Assembly (NCBI RefSeq): GCF_030929555.1
Contig: NZ_JAVFVT010000005.1
Span: 171,219-235,218, forward strand
Reading direction: 5' to 3'
DNA length: 64,000 bases
Source of the DNA: Paenibacillus sp. LHD-117
GTDB lineage: Bacteria > Bacillota > Bacilli > Paenibacillales > Paenibacillaceae
Within the stretch, counting starts at the first letter, position 1. Every line of letters begins with the position of its first letter. Shown here one piece after another: positions 36,790 to 44,840 of the stretch. The position numbers and the translations under genes are program-made. The notes under the pieces were generated by a model. The model was not told the origin of the DNA. It made no database searches and was given only the letters and a program-made list of their open reading frames with translations.

Positions 36790-37148
36790 TTGTATGCGAA
36801 ATTTCGTACACATTGCTCGCACGGGGATCAAATGCGGCAATTGTATTCGAAATTTCGTACACATTGCTCGATTCAGGGCTCGAACACCGCGATTGTATGC
36901 GAAATTTCGTATACATTGCTCGCACGGGGATCAAATGCAGCAATTGTATGCGAAATTCCATGCACATTGCTCGATCAGGAGCTCAAACGCCGCGATTGTA
37001 TGCGAAATTTCGTATACGCTGCTCAATCCAGGGCTCGCACGCGGCATTTGTATACGAAATTTCGTATACGTTGCTCGCACGGCGATCAAATGCCGCGCAT
37101 ATGTGCGAAATTTCATACACATTGCACGATCTAGAACTCGAACACAAC
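36790..37148. repeat. Array of seven 51/52-bp dyad repeats
   Basis: Units begin at 36790, 36841, 36893, 36944, 36996, 37048 and 37099. Each starts with a palindrome centred on GAAATTTC (best copy GTATACGAAATTTCGTATAC, perfect) followed by ACATTGCTCG-like sequence. Two unit types alternate by their second half: A (CACGGGGATCAAATGC, 51 bp) and B (CAGGGCTCGAACACCGCGA, 52 bp), in order A-B-A-B-B-A-B. A truncated B tail lies at about 36766-36789. The array is within the operon between dgaE and the aldolase gene. Confidence 0.85.
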
Positions 37149-37177
37149 TATTACCTGATTAACAGGAGGACACTAAC

Positions 37178-37933
37178 ATGACATCCATCGCAAAACGTTT
37201 CTATAAAAACCGCGTCGCCCTGAACGTGCTGGCGAACAGCATCGAGAACGCCAAGGAAGTGTTCGAAGCGGCGGAAGGGTACGTCCTCGTCGGCGTGCTG
37301 TCGAAGGATTACCCGACGGTTGCCGAAGGCGTCGCCGCCATGAAAGCGTACGGCGAAGCCATCGACGATGCCGTATCCATCGGCCTCGGCGCCGGCGATA
37401 ACCGCCAAGCGGCCGTCGTCGCCGAAATCGCCAAGCAGTACGGCGGCACGCATATTAATCAAGTGTTCCCTGCCGTTGGAGCGACCCGCGCGAACCTTGG
37501 CGAGCGCGACAGCTGGATCAACAGCCTCGTTTCGCCGACCGGTCAAGTCGGCTACGTGAACATTTCGACGGGTCCCGTCAGCGCTGCGCAGGACGAACTT
37601 GCCATCGTGCCGGTGAAAACGGCGATCGCGCTCGTGCGCGACATGGGCGGCAACGCGCTGAAGTATTTCCCGATGAACGGCCTTGCGCGCGAGGACGAGC
37701 TTCGCGCGGTCGCTCAGGCTTGCGCCGAGACGGGCTTCGCCCTGGAGCCGACAGGCGGCATCGACAAAGAGAACTTCGAAGCCATCCTGCGCATCTGCCT
37801 GGAAGCCGGCGTGCAGCAGGTAATCCCTCACGTCTACTCCTCGATCATCGACAAAGCCACGGGCAAGACGATCGTGGAAGACGTGCGCGAGCTGCTCGCG
37901 ACGACGAAGCGGCTGGTCGACGAGCATGCCTAA
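37178..37933 (+). CDS. dgaF: KDGP aldolase family protein (DgaF type)
   Basis: 251 residues, TIM-barrel aldolase of the EF_0839/DgaF group: V-L-V-G-V-L-S-K-D-Y near 38, A-L-K-Y-F-P-M-N-G with the Schiff-base Lys candidate near 170, and E-P-T-G-G-I-D near 190. It should split 2-keto-3-deoxy-6-phosphogluconate into pyruvate and glyceraldehyde 3-phosphate. AGGAGG is well placed. The kinase gene overlaps its end by 8 bp. Confidence 0.87.
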   Translation: MTSIAKRFYKNRVALNVLANSIENAKEVFEAAEGYVLVGVLSKDYPTVAEGVAAMKAYGEAIDDAVSIGLGAGDNRQAAVVAEIAKQYGGTHINQVFPAVGATRANLGERDSWINSLVSPTGQVGYVNISTGPVSAAQDELAIVPVKTAIALVRDMGGNALKYFPMNGLAREDELRAVAQACAETGFALEPTGGIDKENFEAILRICLEAGVQQVIPHVYSSIIDKATGKTIVEDVRELLATTKRLVDEHA

Positions 37934-38942
37934 GCGGATCGCGGCATTCGGAGAAGTCATGATGCGCCTGCAGGTACCCGGCTACGAGCTCCTGTCCCAA
38001 TCGAATACGCTGCAGTATTCGTTCTCCGGGACGGGCGTGAACGTCGCCGCGGCGCTGGCGCGTTTCGGCCACGAGGGCTGCCTCGTCTCCACGCTGCCGG
38101 ATCATGCCGTCGGCGACGCCGCGCTGGCGTATCTTCGCAGGCTTGGCATTACGCCATCCTTCATACGGAGGGACGGCAAGTACGTCGGCATGTATTTCCT
38201 GGAGAACGGCTTCGGCGCGCGGCCTAGCCGCGTGACGTATACGAACCGGCTGGAGAGCAGCTTCAATACGGCGCCGGAAGGCGCCTACGATTTTAACGCG
38301 ATCGCTCAGGCCGTCGACGTTGCGCATTTCTGCGGCATTACGCTGGCCATGAACGATGCCGTCAGAGGCCACATGAAAGCGTTCGCCAAGGCGGTCAAGG
38401 CAAGCGGTGGCACCGTCGCGTTCGACTGCAATTACAGGCCGAGCCTGTGGGGCGAGAACGCGTATGCGAAGGCGAAGCCTTTCTACGAAGACATGCTGGC
38501 GCTCGCGGATATCGTCATGATGAACGAGAAAGACGCCATGTTCACGCTCGGCATGACCACGGAGAAGGAAACGCGCCGGGAGCAGCTCGAGGATCTCATT
38601 CCCGCCGTCGCGGCGAAGTATCGGATTTCCGCAATTGCGGGTACGCATCGTTCCATCAACGGAGACAATACGCATGCGCTGCAAGGTTTTATCTATACGG
38701 ACGGAGCATTCACGTACGCTCGCCCGCTGACATTCGCCGTTCATGACCGGATCGGCGCGGGCGACGCCTTCACGAGCGGCATCATTCACGGTTTGACGGA
38801 AGGCTGGTCGCCCGAGGAGATTGTGACGTTCGCGGCGGGGGCGGGCATGCTCGCCCACACGATCGTCGGGGATACCCCGATGTCGTCCGTCGGCGACATC
38901 CGAAAGGCGCTTTCGGATACCATAGGCGACGTAGAAAGGTAG
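37926..38942 (+). CDS. PfkB-family sugar kinase (2-keto-3-deoxygluconate kinase-like)
   Basis: 338 residues. PfkB signatures: G-T-G-V-N-V-A-A-A-L near 36 and D-R-I-G-A-G-D-A-F-T-S-G near 273 (catalytic Asp in GAGD). Most like KDG kinases. In this operon it would phosphorylate 2-keto-3-deoxygluconate or the glucosaminate substrate so that the aldolase can act. ATG 37926 overlaps the aldolase end, so it is translationally coupled. Confidence 0.87.
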   Translation: MPKRIAAFGEVMMRLQVPGYELLSQSNTLQYSFSGTGVNVAAALARFGHEGCLVSTLPDHAVGDAALAYLRRLGITPSFIRRDGKYVGMYFLENGFGARPSRVTYTNRLESSFNTAPEGAYDFNAIAQAVDVAHFCGITLAMNDAVRGHMKAFAKAVKASGGTVAFDCNYRPSLWGENAYAKAKPFYEDMLALADIVMMNEKDAMFTLGMTTEKETRREQLEDLIPAVAAKYRISAIAGTHRSINGDNTHALQGFIYTDGAFTYARPLTFAVHDRIGAGDAFTSGIIHGLTEGWSPEEIVTFAAGAGMLAHTIVGDTPMSSVGDIRKALSDTIGDVER

Positions 38943-39667
38943 TGCGCATAAACGTGAACCTATCTCGGAAGAATAAACCACTGTATATGCAAATCAAAAG
39001 CATTATCAAGGACCGGATTCTGCACGGGGTATACCCGATTGAATCAAATATCCCTTCCGAGCCGCAGCTCGAAAGCGAATTCGGCGTCAGCAAAATCACC
39101 GTCCGGAACGCCATCGGCGAGCTCGTCCAGGAAGGGTATTTGGAGAAAGGCAGCGGCAAAGGCACCAAAGTCGTCCGCAACACCTCGACGTCGAAGCTGT
39201 CGAAGCAGAAACGGTTCACGGAGGTGCTCGTCGAAAGCGGTCACCGGATCCGGAAGGAGCTGCTCATCGCCGAAGTCGTCGTGAACGAAGCCGGCTCCTT
39301 GCCGCATCGTTTGTTCGGCTCGCAATGCTACCGCATCGAGCGGCTCTACCATTTGAACGACGAGCCCTATATTCATTACATGCACTATTTGACGATGAAG
39401 GCGGGGGGCATCGAGCTCTCCGATCTCACTTCGCAATCGCTGTACGACATGCTCGAGGAGCATGAAGTCGCGCTCGAGAAGTTCCGCGACGAATTTGCGG
39501 TCACGCTCGCTCCGGCTCACATCGAACAGAGGCTGCGCGTCGCTCCCGGCACGCCGCTGCTCAAACGGTCGCGGTATTCCTATGACGGGGCGGGCAACCT
39601 CATCGAGTTTAGCGAAGGGCTTTACAATACGGCCATGCATAACTACGTCGTCAATTACGACATTTAG
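38942..39667 (+). CDS. GntR/HutC-family regulator with UTRA domain
   Basis: 241 residues. GntR winged helix (about 10-75; I-P-S-E-P-Q-L-E-S-E-F-G-V-S-K-I-T-V-R-N-A-I) and UTRA ligand domain (about 95-235). Start is GTG 38942, overlapping the kinase stop by 1 bp, or GTG 38954. Probable local repressor of the dga-type operon, acting at palindromes near 34390-34418 and responding to a phosphorylated sugar acid. Confidence 0.87.
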   Translation: MRINVNLSRKNKPLYMQIKSIIKDRILHGVYPIESNIPSEPQLESEFGVSKITVRNAIGELVQEGYLEKGSGKGTKVVRNTSTSKLSKQKRFTEVLVESGHRIRKELLIAEVVVNEAGSLPHRLFGSQCYRIERLYHLNDEPYIHYMHYLTMKAGGIELSDLTSQSLYDMLEEHEVALEKFRDEFAVTLAPAHIEQRLRVAPGTPLLKRSRYSYDGAGNLIEFSEGLYNTAMHNYVVNYDI

Positions 39668-39673
39668 CTATAC

Positions 39674-39705
39674 GGCGAGATCGTCCGATTCTCGCCTTCT
39701 TCATT
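39674..39705 (+). terminator. Weak terminator after the GntR gene
   Basis: Stem GGCGAGA / TCTCGCC followed by TTCTTCATTTG. The gntP-like gene once followed closely, so read-through was probably needed. Confidence 0.5.
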
Positions 39706-39747
39706 TGATTTGGAAGCGGTCGCATCTAAGGGGGAACTGGAAGGTCA

Positions 39748-39935
39748 ATGACTCCCACTTAACTATCCTTTGAAGCGGGAGCTTGTAACTACCCGATCGT
39801 GCTATCGTCTTTAGCGACTCCGATCTTTTGTCATTCAGAAGTACGTGGTGTTACATCCACGATAAGCATACGCTTACCGATGGGCAGATTGACAACTGCC
39901 CTGCAAGCCTAGTCATGCTAAACCTGTACCTTGTA
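39748..39935 (-). ncRNA. Predicted omega RNA of the TnpB element
   Basis: By analogy with IS200/IS605 elements, the tnpB 3' end and right end should be made into an omega RNA. The scaffold would end in the hairpin at 39752-39781 and GGGAGTCAT; the guide would be the next flanking bases on the minus strand, TGACCTTCCAGTTCCCCC (39747 downward). The 5' limit is a guess. Confidence 0.55.
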
Positions 39936-41031
39936 GAAGGTACTCTTTTCCCTTCAAACATAGATTCATCGCGCCTACGCGGTCATCATTGCTTTCATAA
40001 CCGCATGTCCGGCAACGGAAGCGATGTTTTCGTTTATCCCTATTTTCTTTTGAGATATGACCACATAACGGACACGTCTGCGAGGTATGCTTCGGATCGA
40101 CTGCAATTACTATTGAGCCAGCGAGCAGCGCCTTGTACTCTATCATTTTACGAAGTTGATAGAAGGCCCACGATACTGTCACATAACGATCCTTGAGCTT
40201 CGTCTTTTCTGTTGCGCGGCGGACACCTGTCAAATCCTCCAGCACGAACAACGTATTTGCTCCATACCGGGTAACGAGTGCCTTGCTGACTTGATGGTTC
40301 ACGTCGGTCATCCAACGGTTTTCTCGTTCTCCGATTTGCTTCAGTCTGCGACGGGATGACGGTGTTTGTTTGCGCTGCAGTTCCGAACGCAACCGTTTGT
40401 AGTTTGCTCGTTTACGTTTCAGTGCCCTTCCCCGATAGAAAACCGTTTTGCCGTCGTTCCCATACGCTGTTACGATAAAGTTGATGCCAAGATCAATCCC
40501 TGCCACCTGTTTGATGTCCTTGAGCCCAGGAACCTCCGTGTTCTTCATCACCGGAATATGCAGAAACCACTTTTGCTTTTTGCACACCAGCTTGGCAGTG
40601 CCGAATGTCCAAGAACCGTCAAGATAGATTTCCATGCCTTTCGCCTCGAAAGGGACTTTGATTCGGCCTTGTAACGTATTGACGGAGAACAGCTGCGCTT
40701 TCAGCGAATAGTCCCTGTTCCATACGAGATCATATTCCGGCTTCTTGAAGCGCACGAGCGACCAAGCATGCCCGTTGCTCCGAATCGTCTTGTATCTGGC
40801 AATGACAGTTTTCATCACCGACTGCGCCATTTGGGAGCGCAAGCCCATCGTATTGCGGAGGGTTTGATACGTCACTCGGTGCACGGAAGGCTGCTTCAAT
40901 TCGCCCGTATCGAACACAAGTGCAGAGACGAGATTGCAGCCCTGCCGATAAGCAATCATAGTTTGGTGCAGCGCCTCTACTTGACTTTCCGTCGGTTTGA
41001 TTTTGATTTTTGCAGTGACGGTTAAGATCAT
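39913..41031 (-). CDS. tnpB: RNA-guided endonuclease TnpB
   Basis: 372 residues, apparently intact. RuvC residues Asp180 (G-I-D-L-G-I-N), Glu265 (V-L-E-D-L-T-G) and Asp350 (N-D-D-R-V-G-A-M-N), and the zinc finger C320-x2-C323...C340-x2-C343, are all present. TnpB cuts DNA matching its omega RNA next to a short TAM and favours retention of the element after excision. ATG 41031 follows AAGGAAGG; the frame runs upstream to 41085 without support. Confidence 0.92.
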   Translation of the reverse strand: MILTVTAKIKIKPTESQVEALHQTMIAYRQGCNLVSALVFDTGELKQPSVHRVTYQTLRNTMGLRSQMAQSVMKTVIARYKTIRSNGHAWSLVRFKKPEYDLVWNRDYSLKAQLFSVNTLQGRIKVPFEAKGMEIYLDGSWTFGTAKLVCKKQKWFLHIPVMKNTEVPGLKDIKQVAGIDLGINFIVTAYGNDGKTVFYRGRALKRKRANYKRLRSELQRKQTPSSRRRLKQIGERENRWMTDVNHQVSKALVTRYGANTLFVLEDLTGVRRATEKTKLKDRYVTVSWAFYQLRKMIEYKALLAGSIVIAVDPKHTSQTCPLCGHISKENRDKRKHRFRCRTCGYESNDDRVGAMNLCLKGKEYLLQGTGLA

Positions 41032-41162
41032 ATGTTCGCCTTCCTTTCTATGCTTAGTATAGCATATCGTGGAGGGCAAGAACATTCAAAAAATCGTTCA
41101 AGCTAGCGCCTGACACCCATTCCTCCCCGCTTGAAGAAGCGGGAGTATCCTGTGCCATTTTA

Positions 41163-41696
41163 ATGAATATGGATCTATATTTGCTGTTGATCACCTTGTT
41201 GTCCATCGTGATCGTTATTCTGGGCGTCGCTTGGTGGAAGTGGCATGTCTTTATCAGCTTGACCGTGGCGGGTTTGTTCCTCGCGGTCATGTCCGGGCTG
41301 TCTCTGGATTCCATCGTAAAAGCGTACGAGACGGGCGTGGGCACGGCGATCGCCGGCATGTCCGAAAGCGCCGCGTTGTCGCCGATCGTCCTCTCGTTTA
41401 TGGTCGCCGGCCTGATCCGGATCGCGACGGGTTCGGCGACGGTCGCGCTGACGACCGCTGCTGGCATCGTTGCCCCTATCGTCGAGCAGATGTCGGGCGT
41501 CAATTTGGAGCTGCTCGTCATCGCCACCGGCGCGGGCTCGCTCATGTTCTCGCATGTCAACGACGCCGGCTTCTGGCTGGTGAAGGAGTATCTCGGCTTA
41601 TCCGTCAAGGAAACGTTCAAAACGTGGACGGTGCTTGAGACGCTGCTCTCCTTCATCGTGTTCGGCACGGTGTTGCTCGTGGATATGGTGATTTAA
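41163..41696 (+). pseudogene. GntP-family gluconate permease with large internal deletion
   Basis: 177 codons, against about 445 for GntP permeases. Residues 1-65 match the normal N-terminus (two TM helices, V-G-T-A-I-A-G). From about residue 66 the sequence matches the C-terminal part (L-I-R-I-A-T-G-S-A-T-V-A-L-T-T-A-A-G, F-S-H-V-N-D-A-G-F-W-L, ending L-L-V-D-M-V-I). About 270 central residues are missing without a frame change. The IS element also separates the ATG from its original RBS (GGAAGG, now at 39739-39744). Transport is not expected. It once supplied the sugar acid for the dga-type operon. Confidence 0.82.
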
Positions 41697-41703
41697 CCGT
41701 AAA

Positions 41704-41757
41704 AGAAGATCGTTTGCTTCCTGGTTGCACAGGAGCGTTGGGCGATCTTTTTTTGCG
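41704..41757 (+). terminator. Terminator after the gntP remnant
   Basis: AAGATCG...CGATCTTTTTTT, with an inner CTTCCTG/CAGGAG pairing. It ends the dga-type transcript. Confidence 0.75.
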
Positions 41758-41763
41758 ACCATA

Positions 41764-41772
41764 TGTTATAAT
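41764..41772 (+). promoter_or_regulatory. Extended -10 promoter of the toxin-antitoxin pair
   Basis: TG-T-TATAAT (extended -10) 40 bp upstream of the antitoxin start, with no strong -35. Confidence 0.5.
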
Positions 41773-41811
41773 ATCGTCAGAATAATGTCATCCATTGAAG
41801 GGGCTGAACAT

Positions 41812-42084
41812 ATGAATATTAAGCCGTCCACTACCATTAGGCAAGATTACAACGGTTTTTCGAAATATTGCCACGAAATCGATGAACCGGTCATTCTCAC
41901 CCGTAACGGCGAAGCGGATTTGGTCGTGATGAGCATTGAAGCCTTCCGGCGCATGGAGGCTCGCAACAAGCTGCAATCGAAGCTTCTGGTCGCAGAGAAG
42001 CAAGTGGCGGAAGGAGCCGAACTGCTTGATCACGATCAAGTAATCGGGAACTTGCGGAGGAAGTTAAATGCCGCCAAAGAATAA
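41812..42084 (+). CDS. Phd/YefM-family antitoxin
   Basis: 90 residues. N-terminal Phd/YefM DNA-binding fold (about 1-50; E-P-V-I-L-T-R-N-G-E-A-D-L-V-V-M-S-I-E-A-F), then a helical tail that would wrap the toxin. ATG 41812 is 8 nt after GAAGGGG; upstream codons to 41725 lie in the promoter. It overlaps the toxin gene by 17 bp, the usual coupling. It should repress its own promoter. Confidence 0.85.
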   Translation: MNIKPSTTIRQDYNGFSKYCHEIDEPVILTRNGEADLVVMSIEAFRRMEARNKLQSKLLVAEKQVAEGAELLDHDQVIGNLRRKLNAAKE

Positions 42085-42418
42085 AATAAAGTATACCCCC
42101 GCGGCCGTCGACGATATGGATGAGATCTTCTCTTATTTATCCCAAGACAACGTCGATGCGGCGGAAAATCTGCTCAACAAGCTCGCTGGTCAAATCTCAC
42201 AGCTAGGCGAATTCCCACAATTGGGTTCGGTTCTAGCCGAAGACGAATATACGCTTATTGAACGCGGCTACAGATTTATTGTCGTACATCCTTATTTAGT
42301 CTTTTATCGTATTCTTGGCGATACGGTTGTCATTCATCGAATCTTGCATGGGCGGCGGGACTATCTTCGCGAATTGTTTGGCCAATTGGCAGTGAAAGTG
42401 CGTGTTACAACCTCTTAA
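42068..42418 (+). CDS. RelE/ParE-family toxin
   Basis: 116 residues of the RelE/ParE fold: Y-T-P-A-A-V-D-D-M-D-E-I near the start, Y-R-F-I-V-V-H-P-Y-L-V-F-Y-R-I near 75 and I-H-R-I-L-H-G-R-R-D-Y near 95. It is either a ribosome-dependent mRNase (RelE) or a gyrase poison (ParE); the I-L-H-G-R-R-D end is closer to ParE. Paired with the overlapping antitoxin. Confidence 0.85.
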   Translation: MPPKNKIKYTPAAVDDMDEIFSYLSQDNVDAAENLLNKLAGQISQLGEFPQLGSVLAEDEYTLIERGYRFIVVHPYLVFYRILGDTVVIHRILHGRRDYLRELFGQLAVKVRVTTS

Positions 42419-42472
42419 AGGTCACGGACGGCTATAGCCATATTATCCCCTGTAATGGCTTCGCGAATGGCG

Positions 42473-42478
42473 TATAAT
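42473..42478 (+). promoter_or_regulatory. -10 element of the M3 peptidase gene
   Basis: A perfect TATAAT 38 bp upstream of the start. A weak CTGTAA lies 17 bp further upstream. Confidence 0.45.
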
Positions 42479-42516
42479 GGAAGTGGCACAAATTTTTGAA
42501 AAGGCGGTGTACATCG

Positions 42517-44211
42517 ATGAAATTTAGCGAATATACATACGAGCGTCCCGACGTGAAAACATTCGAGGAGCAATTCAAGGCGCTGCTGGAGACGTTCGCG
42601 TCTGCGGGAAGCTACGAGGAGCAAGACAAGGCGATGGCGGCCCTGAACAAGCTGCGCAGCGAATTCGATACGATGCAGACGATCGCGAGCGTCAGGCATT
42701 CCATCGACACGAACGACGAGTTTTATAAAGCGGAGCAGGATTTCTTCGACGAGAACGGGCCGATCGTACAGGAGTTCGTGACGGATTATTATCGGGCTCT
42801 AGCAGAATCCAAGTTCCGGGCGGAGCTGGAGTCCAAGTGGGGACGGCAGCTGTTCCGGCTTGCCGAGTTGTCGCTGAAAACGTTCAGTCCCGAGATCATC
42901 GAGGATCTCCAGCAGGAGAACAAGCTGACAACGGAATATTCGAATCTGATCGCCTCCGCAAAAATCCCGTTCGAAGGCGAGGAGCGCACGCTCGCGCAGC
43001 TCGGTCCGTTCCAGCAATCGACCGACCGCGACATGCGCAGGCGCGCCGCCGAGGCATCCTCCGGCTTCATGGCCGAGAACGAAGCGACGCTCGACCGCAT
43101 TTACGACGATCTGGTCCAGGTGCGGACCCGCATCGCGAAGAAGCTCGGCTTCGACAACTTCGTGGAGCTCGGCTACGCACGCATGAGCCGGACCGATTAC
43201 GACGCCGGAATGGTCGCCGGCTTCCGCAAGCAGGTGCTTGACCACATCGTGCCGGCCGCGACGAAGCTGAAGGAGCGCCAGCGCGGCCGCATTGCCGTCG
43301 ACGATCTTCTCTACTACGACGAGAATCTTGCGTTCCTGTCCGGCAACGCGACGCCGAAGGGCGATCCCGACTGGATCGTGGCCGGAGGTGCGAAGATGTA
43401 CGCCGAGCTGTCTCCGGAGACGGATTCGTTCTTTACCTTCATGCAGGAGAACGAGCTGATGGATCTCGTAGCCAAGAAGGGCAAACAGGGCGGCGGGTAT
43501 TGCACGTATATTAGCGAGTACCAAGCGCCGTACATCTTCTCCAACTTCAACGGGACGTCCGGCGACATCGACGTATTGACGCACGAGGCGGGGCATGCGT
43601 TCCAGGTGTACGAGAGCAGAAGCTACGCGGTGCCGGAGTACAACTGGCCGACATACGAGGCCTGCGAAATCCATTCCATGAGCATGGAGTTCTTCACATG
43701 GCCGTGGATGGAGCTGTTCTTCAAGGAGGACGCCGACAAATATCGGTTCGACCATCTCGCGAGCGCGCTGATCTTCATCCCTTACGGCGTGACCGTCGAC
43801 GAATTCCAGCATTTCGTCTACGAGAATCCTGATGCGACGCCGGCCGAGCGGAAGCAAGCTTGGCGCGAGATCGAGAAGAAATACCTGCCGCATCGCGACT
43901 ACGCGGACAACGCGTATCTGGCAGCGGGCGGGTTCTGGCATAAGCAGGGCCATATTTATCGCACGCCATTCTACTACATCGACTACACGCTGGCACAGAT
44001 CTGCGCGTTCCAGTTCTGGAAGAAGTCGCGCGAGGACCGTTCCGCCGCTTGGAGCGATTATCTCGATCTGTGCCGTCTCGGCGGCAGCCTCTCCTTCACC
44101 GAGCTTGCTGGCGCGGCCGGCCTCATCTCCCCGTTCGACGACGGCTGCGTTACCTCCGTCATCGGCACGATCGAAGCTTGGCTCGATGGCGTGGATGATC
44201 GGGCGTTATGA
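42517..44211 (+). CDS. M3 family oligoendopeptidase (PepF type)
   Basis: 564 residues, zinc metallopeptidase. The HExxH motif is H-E-A-G-H (about residue 355), with a third ligand Glu in Y-E-A-C-E-I-H-S-M-S about 25 residues on. It degrades short peptides in the cytoplasm. Homology starts at M-K-F-S-E-Y; ATG 42517 follows AAGGCGG. Monocistronic, with a terminator after it. Confidence 0.92.
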   Translation: MKFSEYTYERPDVKTFEEQFKALLETFASAGSYEEQDKAMAALNKLRSEFDTMQTIASVRHSIDTNDEFYKAEQDFFDENGPIVQEFVTDYYRALAESKFRAELESKWGRQLFRLAELSLKTFSPEIIEDLQQENKLTTEYSNLIASAKIPFEGEERTLAQLGPFQQSTDRDMRRRAAEASSGFMAENEATLDRIYDDLVQVRTRIAKKLGFDNFVELGYARMSRTDYDAGMVAGFRKQVLDHIVPAATKLKERQRGRIAVDDLLYYDENLAFLSGNATPKGDPDWIVAGGAKMYAELSPETDSFFTFMQENELMDLVAKKGKQGGGYCTYISEYQAPYIFSNFNGTSGDIDVLTHEAGHAFQVYESRSYAVPEYNWPTYEACEIHSMSMEFFTWPWMELFFKEDADKYRFDHLASALIFIPYGVTVDEFQHFVYENPDATPAERKQAWREIEKKYLPHRDYADNAYLAAGGFWHKQGHIYRTPFYYIDYTLAQICAFQFWKKSREDRSAAWSDYLDLCRLGGSLSFTELAGAAGLISPFDDGCVTSVIGTIEAWLDGVDDRAL

Positions 44212-44231
44212 GAAACAAAGATTAATCGAAC

Positions 44232-44262
44232 AAGGGCACTCTCGCGAGAGGGTGCCCTTTTC
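44232..44262 (+). terminator. Terminator of the M3 peptidase gene
   Basis: AAGGGCAC / GTGCCCTT stem with an inner CTC/GAG extension, followed by TTC. Confidence 0.75.
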
Positions 44263-44363
44263 ATTATGTCAGCTCAACCAATCTGGATGGTTGTCCGTTT
44301 CGTTGCATGGCAGCGCTGCATTAAATAGATTGAGCATTTGGACAAACAAAAGGGGGTGAAAAT

Positions 44364-44825
44364 ATGTCCGATAAACACAAAGAAACTTTGAGCACCGGAC
44401 CTTTTCATGTGCCTGCGTTTAATCCGTTCAACCAAGACAGACTGGTTATTATACTCAAGAATCCGACAAACAAACCTTTAGAGGCTTCGGCAAAGATCGA
44501 TGTATGCCCGCTGCCGCCGGTCGATCCCGTCAGCTTTCCGTTCAATACGGCGGAAGAGACTTTCTTTGAATTTCCCGAAACCGTTGTGCCGGCAATGAGC
44601 TGTACCCGAATCGAAGTGGTTATCGCGCCTTTTATACGCAGTACGTTGCATGTAACGACCACCGGCGATTATAAAGTTTGCGACGATATACCCGTATGTG
44701 GAAAGCTGGAAATCAGCGTAACGGGCGGAAGCGGAATTGTAAATGCGCCAGGTCTCATCAATGCGGATCCAAGTTTATTTTTCCGATATGATAATTTTGT
44801 CGTATGCGATAAGAAGCACGACTAA
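44364..44825 (+). CDS. Conserved protein of unknown function, tandem paralogue 1
   Basis: 153 residues, no signal peptide or TM segment. Beta-rich with conserved blocks shared with the next gene: T-G-P-F-x-V-P near 12, L-K-N-P-T-N-K-P-L near 30, V-P-A-M-S-C-T-R near 75, K-L-E-I-S-V near 115 and L-F-F-R-Y near 140. Four cysteines. GGGGGTG gives a good RBS. The fold suggests a structural beta-sandwich, possibly a spore-surface component, but this is a guess; a CATTAAATA resembling a sigma-K -10 box lies upstream. Confidence 0.65.
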   Translation: MSDKHKETLSTGPFHVPAFNPFNQDRLVIILKNPTNKPLEASAKIDVCPLPPVDPVSFPFNTAEETFFEFPETVVPAMSCTRIEVVIAPFIRSTLHVTTTGDYKVCDDIPVCGKLEISVTGGSGIVNAPGLINADPSLFFRYDNFVVCDKKHD

Positions 44826-44840
44826 AAAGGAGGTGGAATC

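Larger units (their letters stand above)
39748..41162 (-). mobile_element. TnpB-only IS200/IS605-type element
   Basis: A 1415-bp element carrying tnpB but no tnpA. On the minus strand the left end carries a hairpin (CTCCCGCTTCTTCAAGCGG and flank, 41123-41145) and the right end another (CTCCCGCTT...AAGTGGGAG, 39752-39781). Boundaries were set by joining the flanks. Plus-strand GGAAGGTCA up to 39747 plus ATGAATATGG from 41163 restores an RBS and start codon for the gntP-like gene. The left flank on the minus strand is TTCAT, fitting target-site-specific insertion without duplication. Movement would need TnpA in trans. Confidence 0.8.

Noticed and set aside
36790..37148. Regular repeats that might be a CRISPR array
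   Set aside because: The whole 51/52-bp unit is repeated, including the part that would be spacer; there are only two inter-dyad types and no cas genes nearby.
36761..37181. Three overlapping long plus-strand reading frames across the repeat array
   Set aside because: They arise because the repeat lacks stops in several frames; they have no RBS and the repeat period is not a multiple of three.
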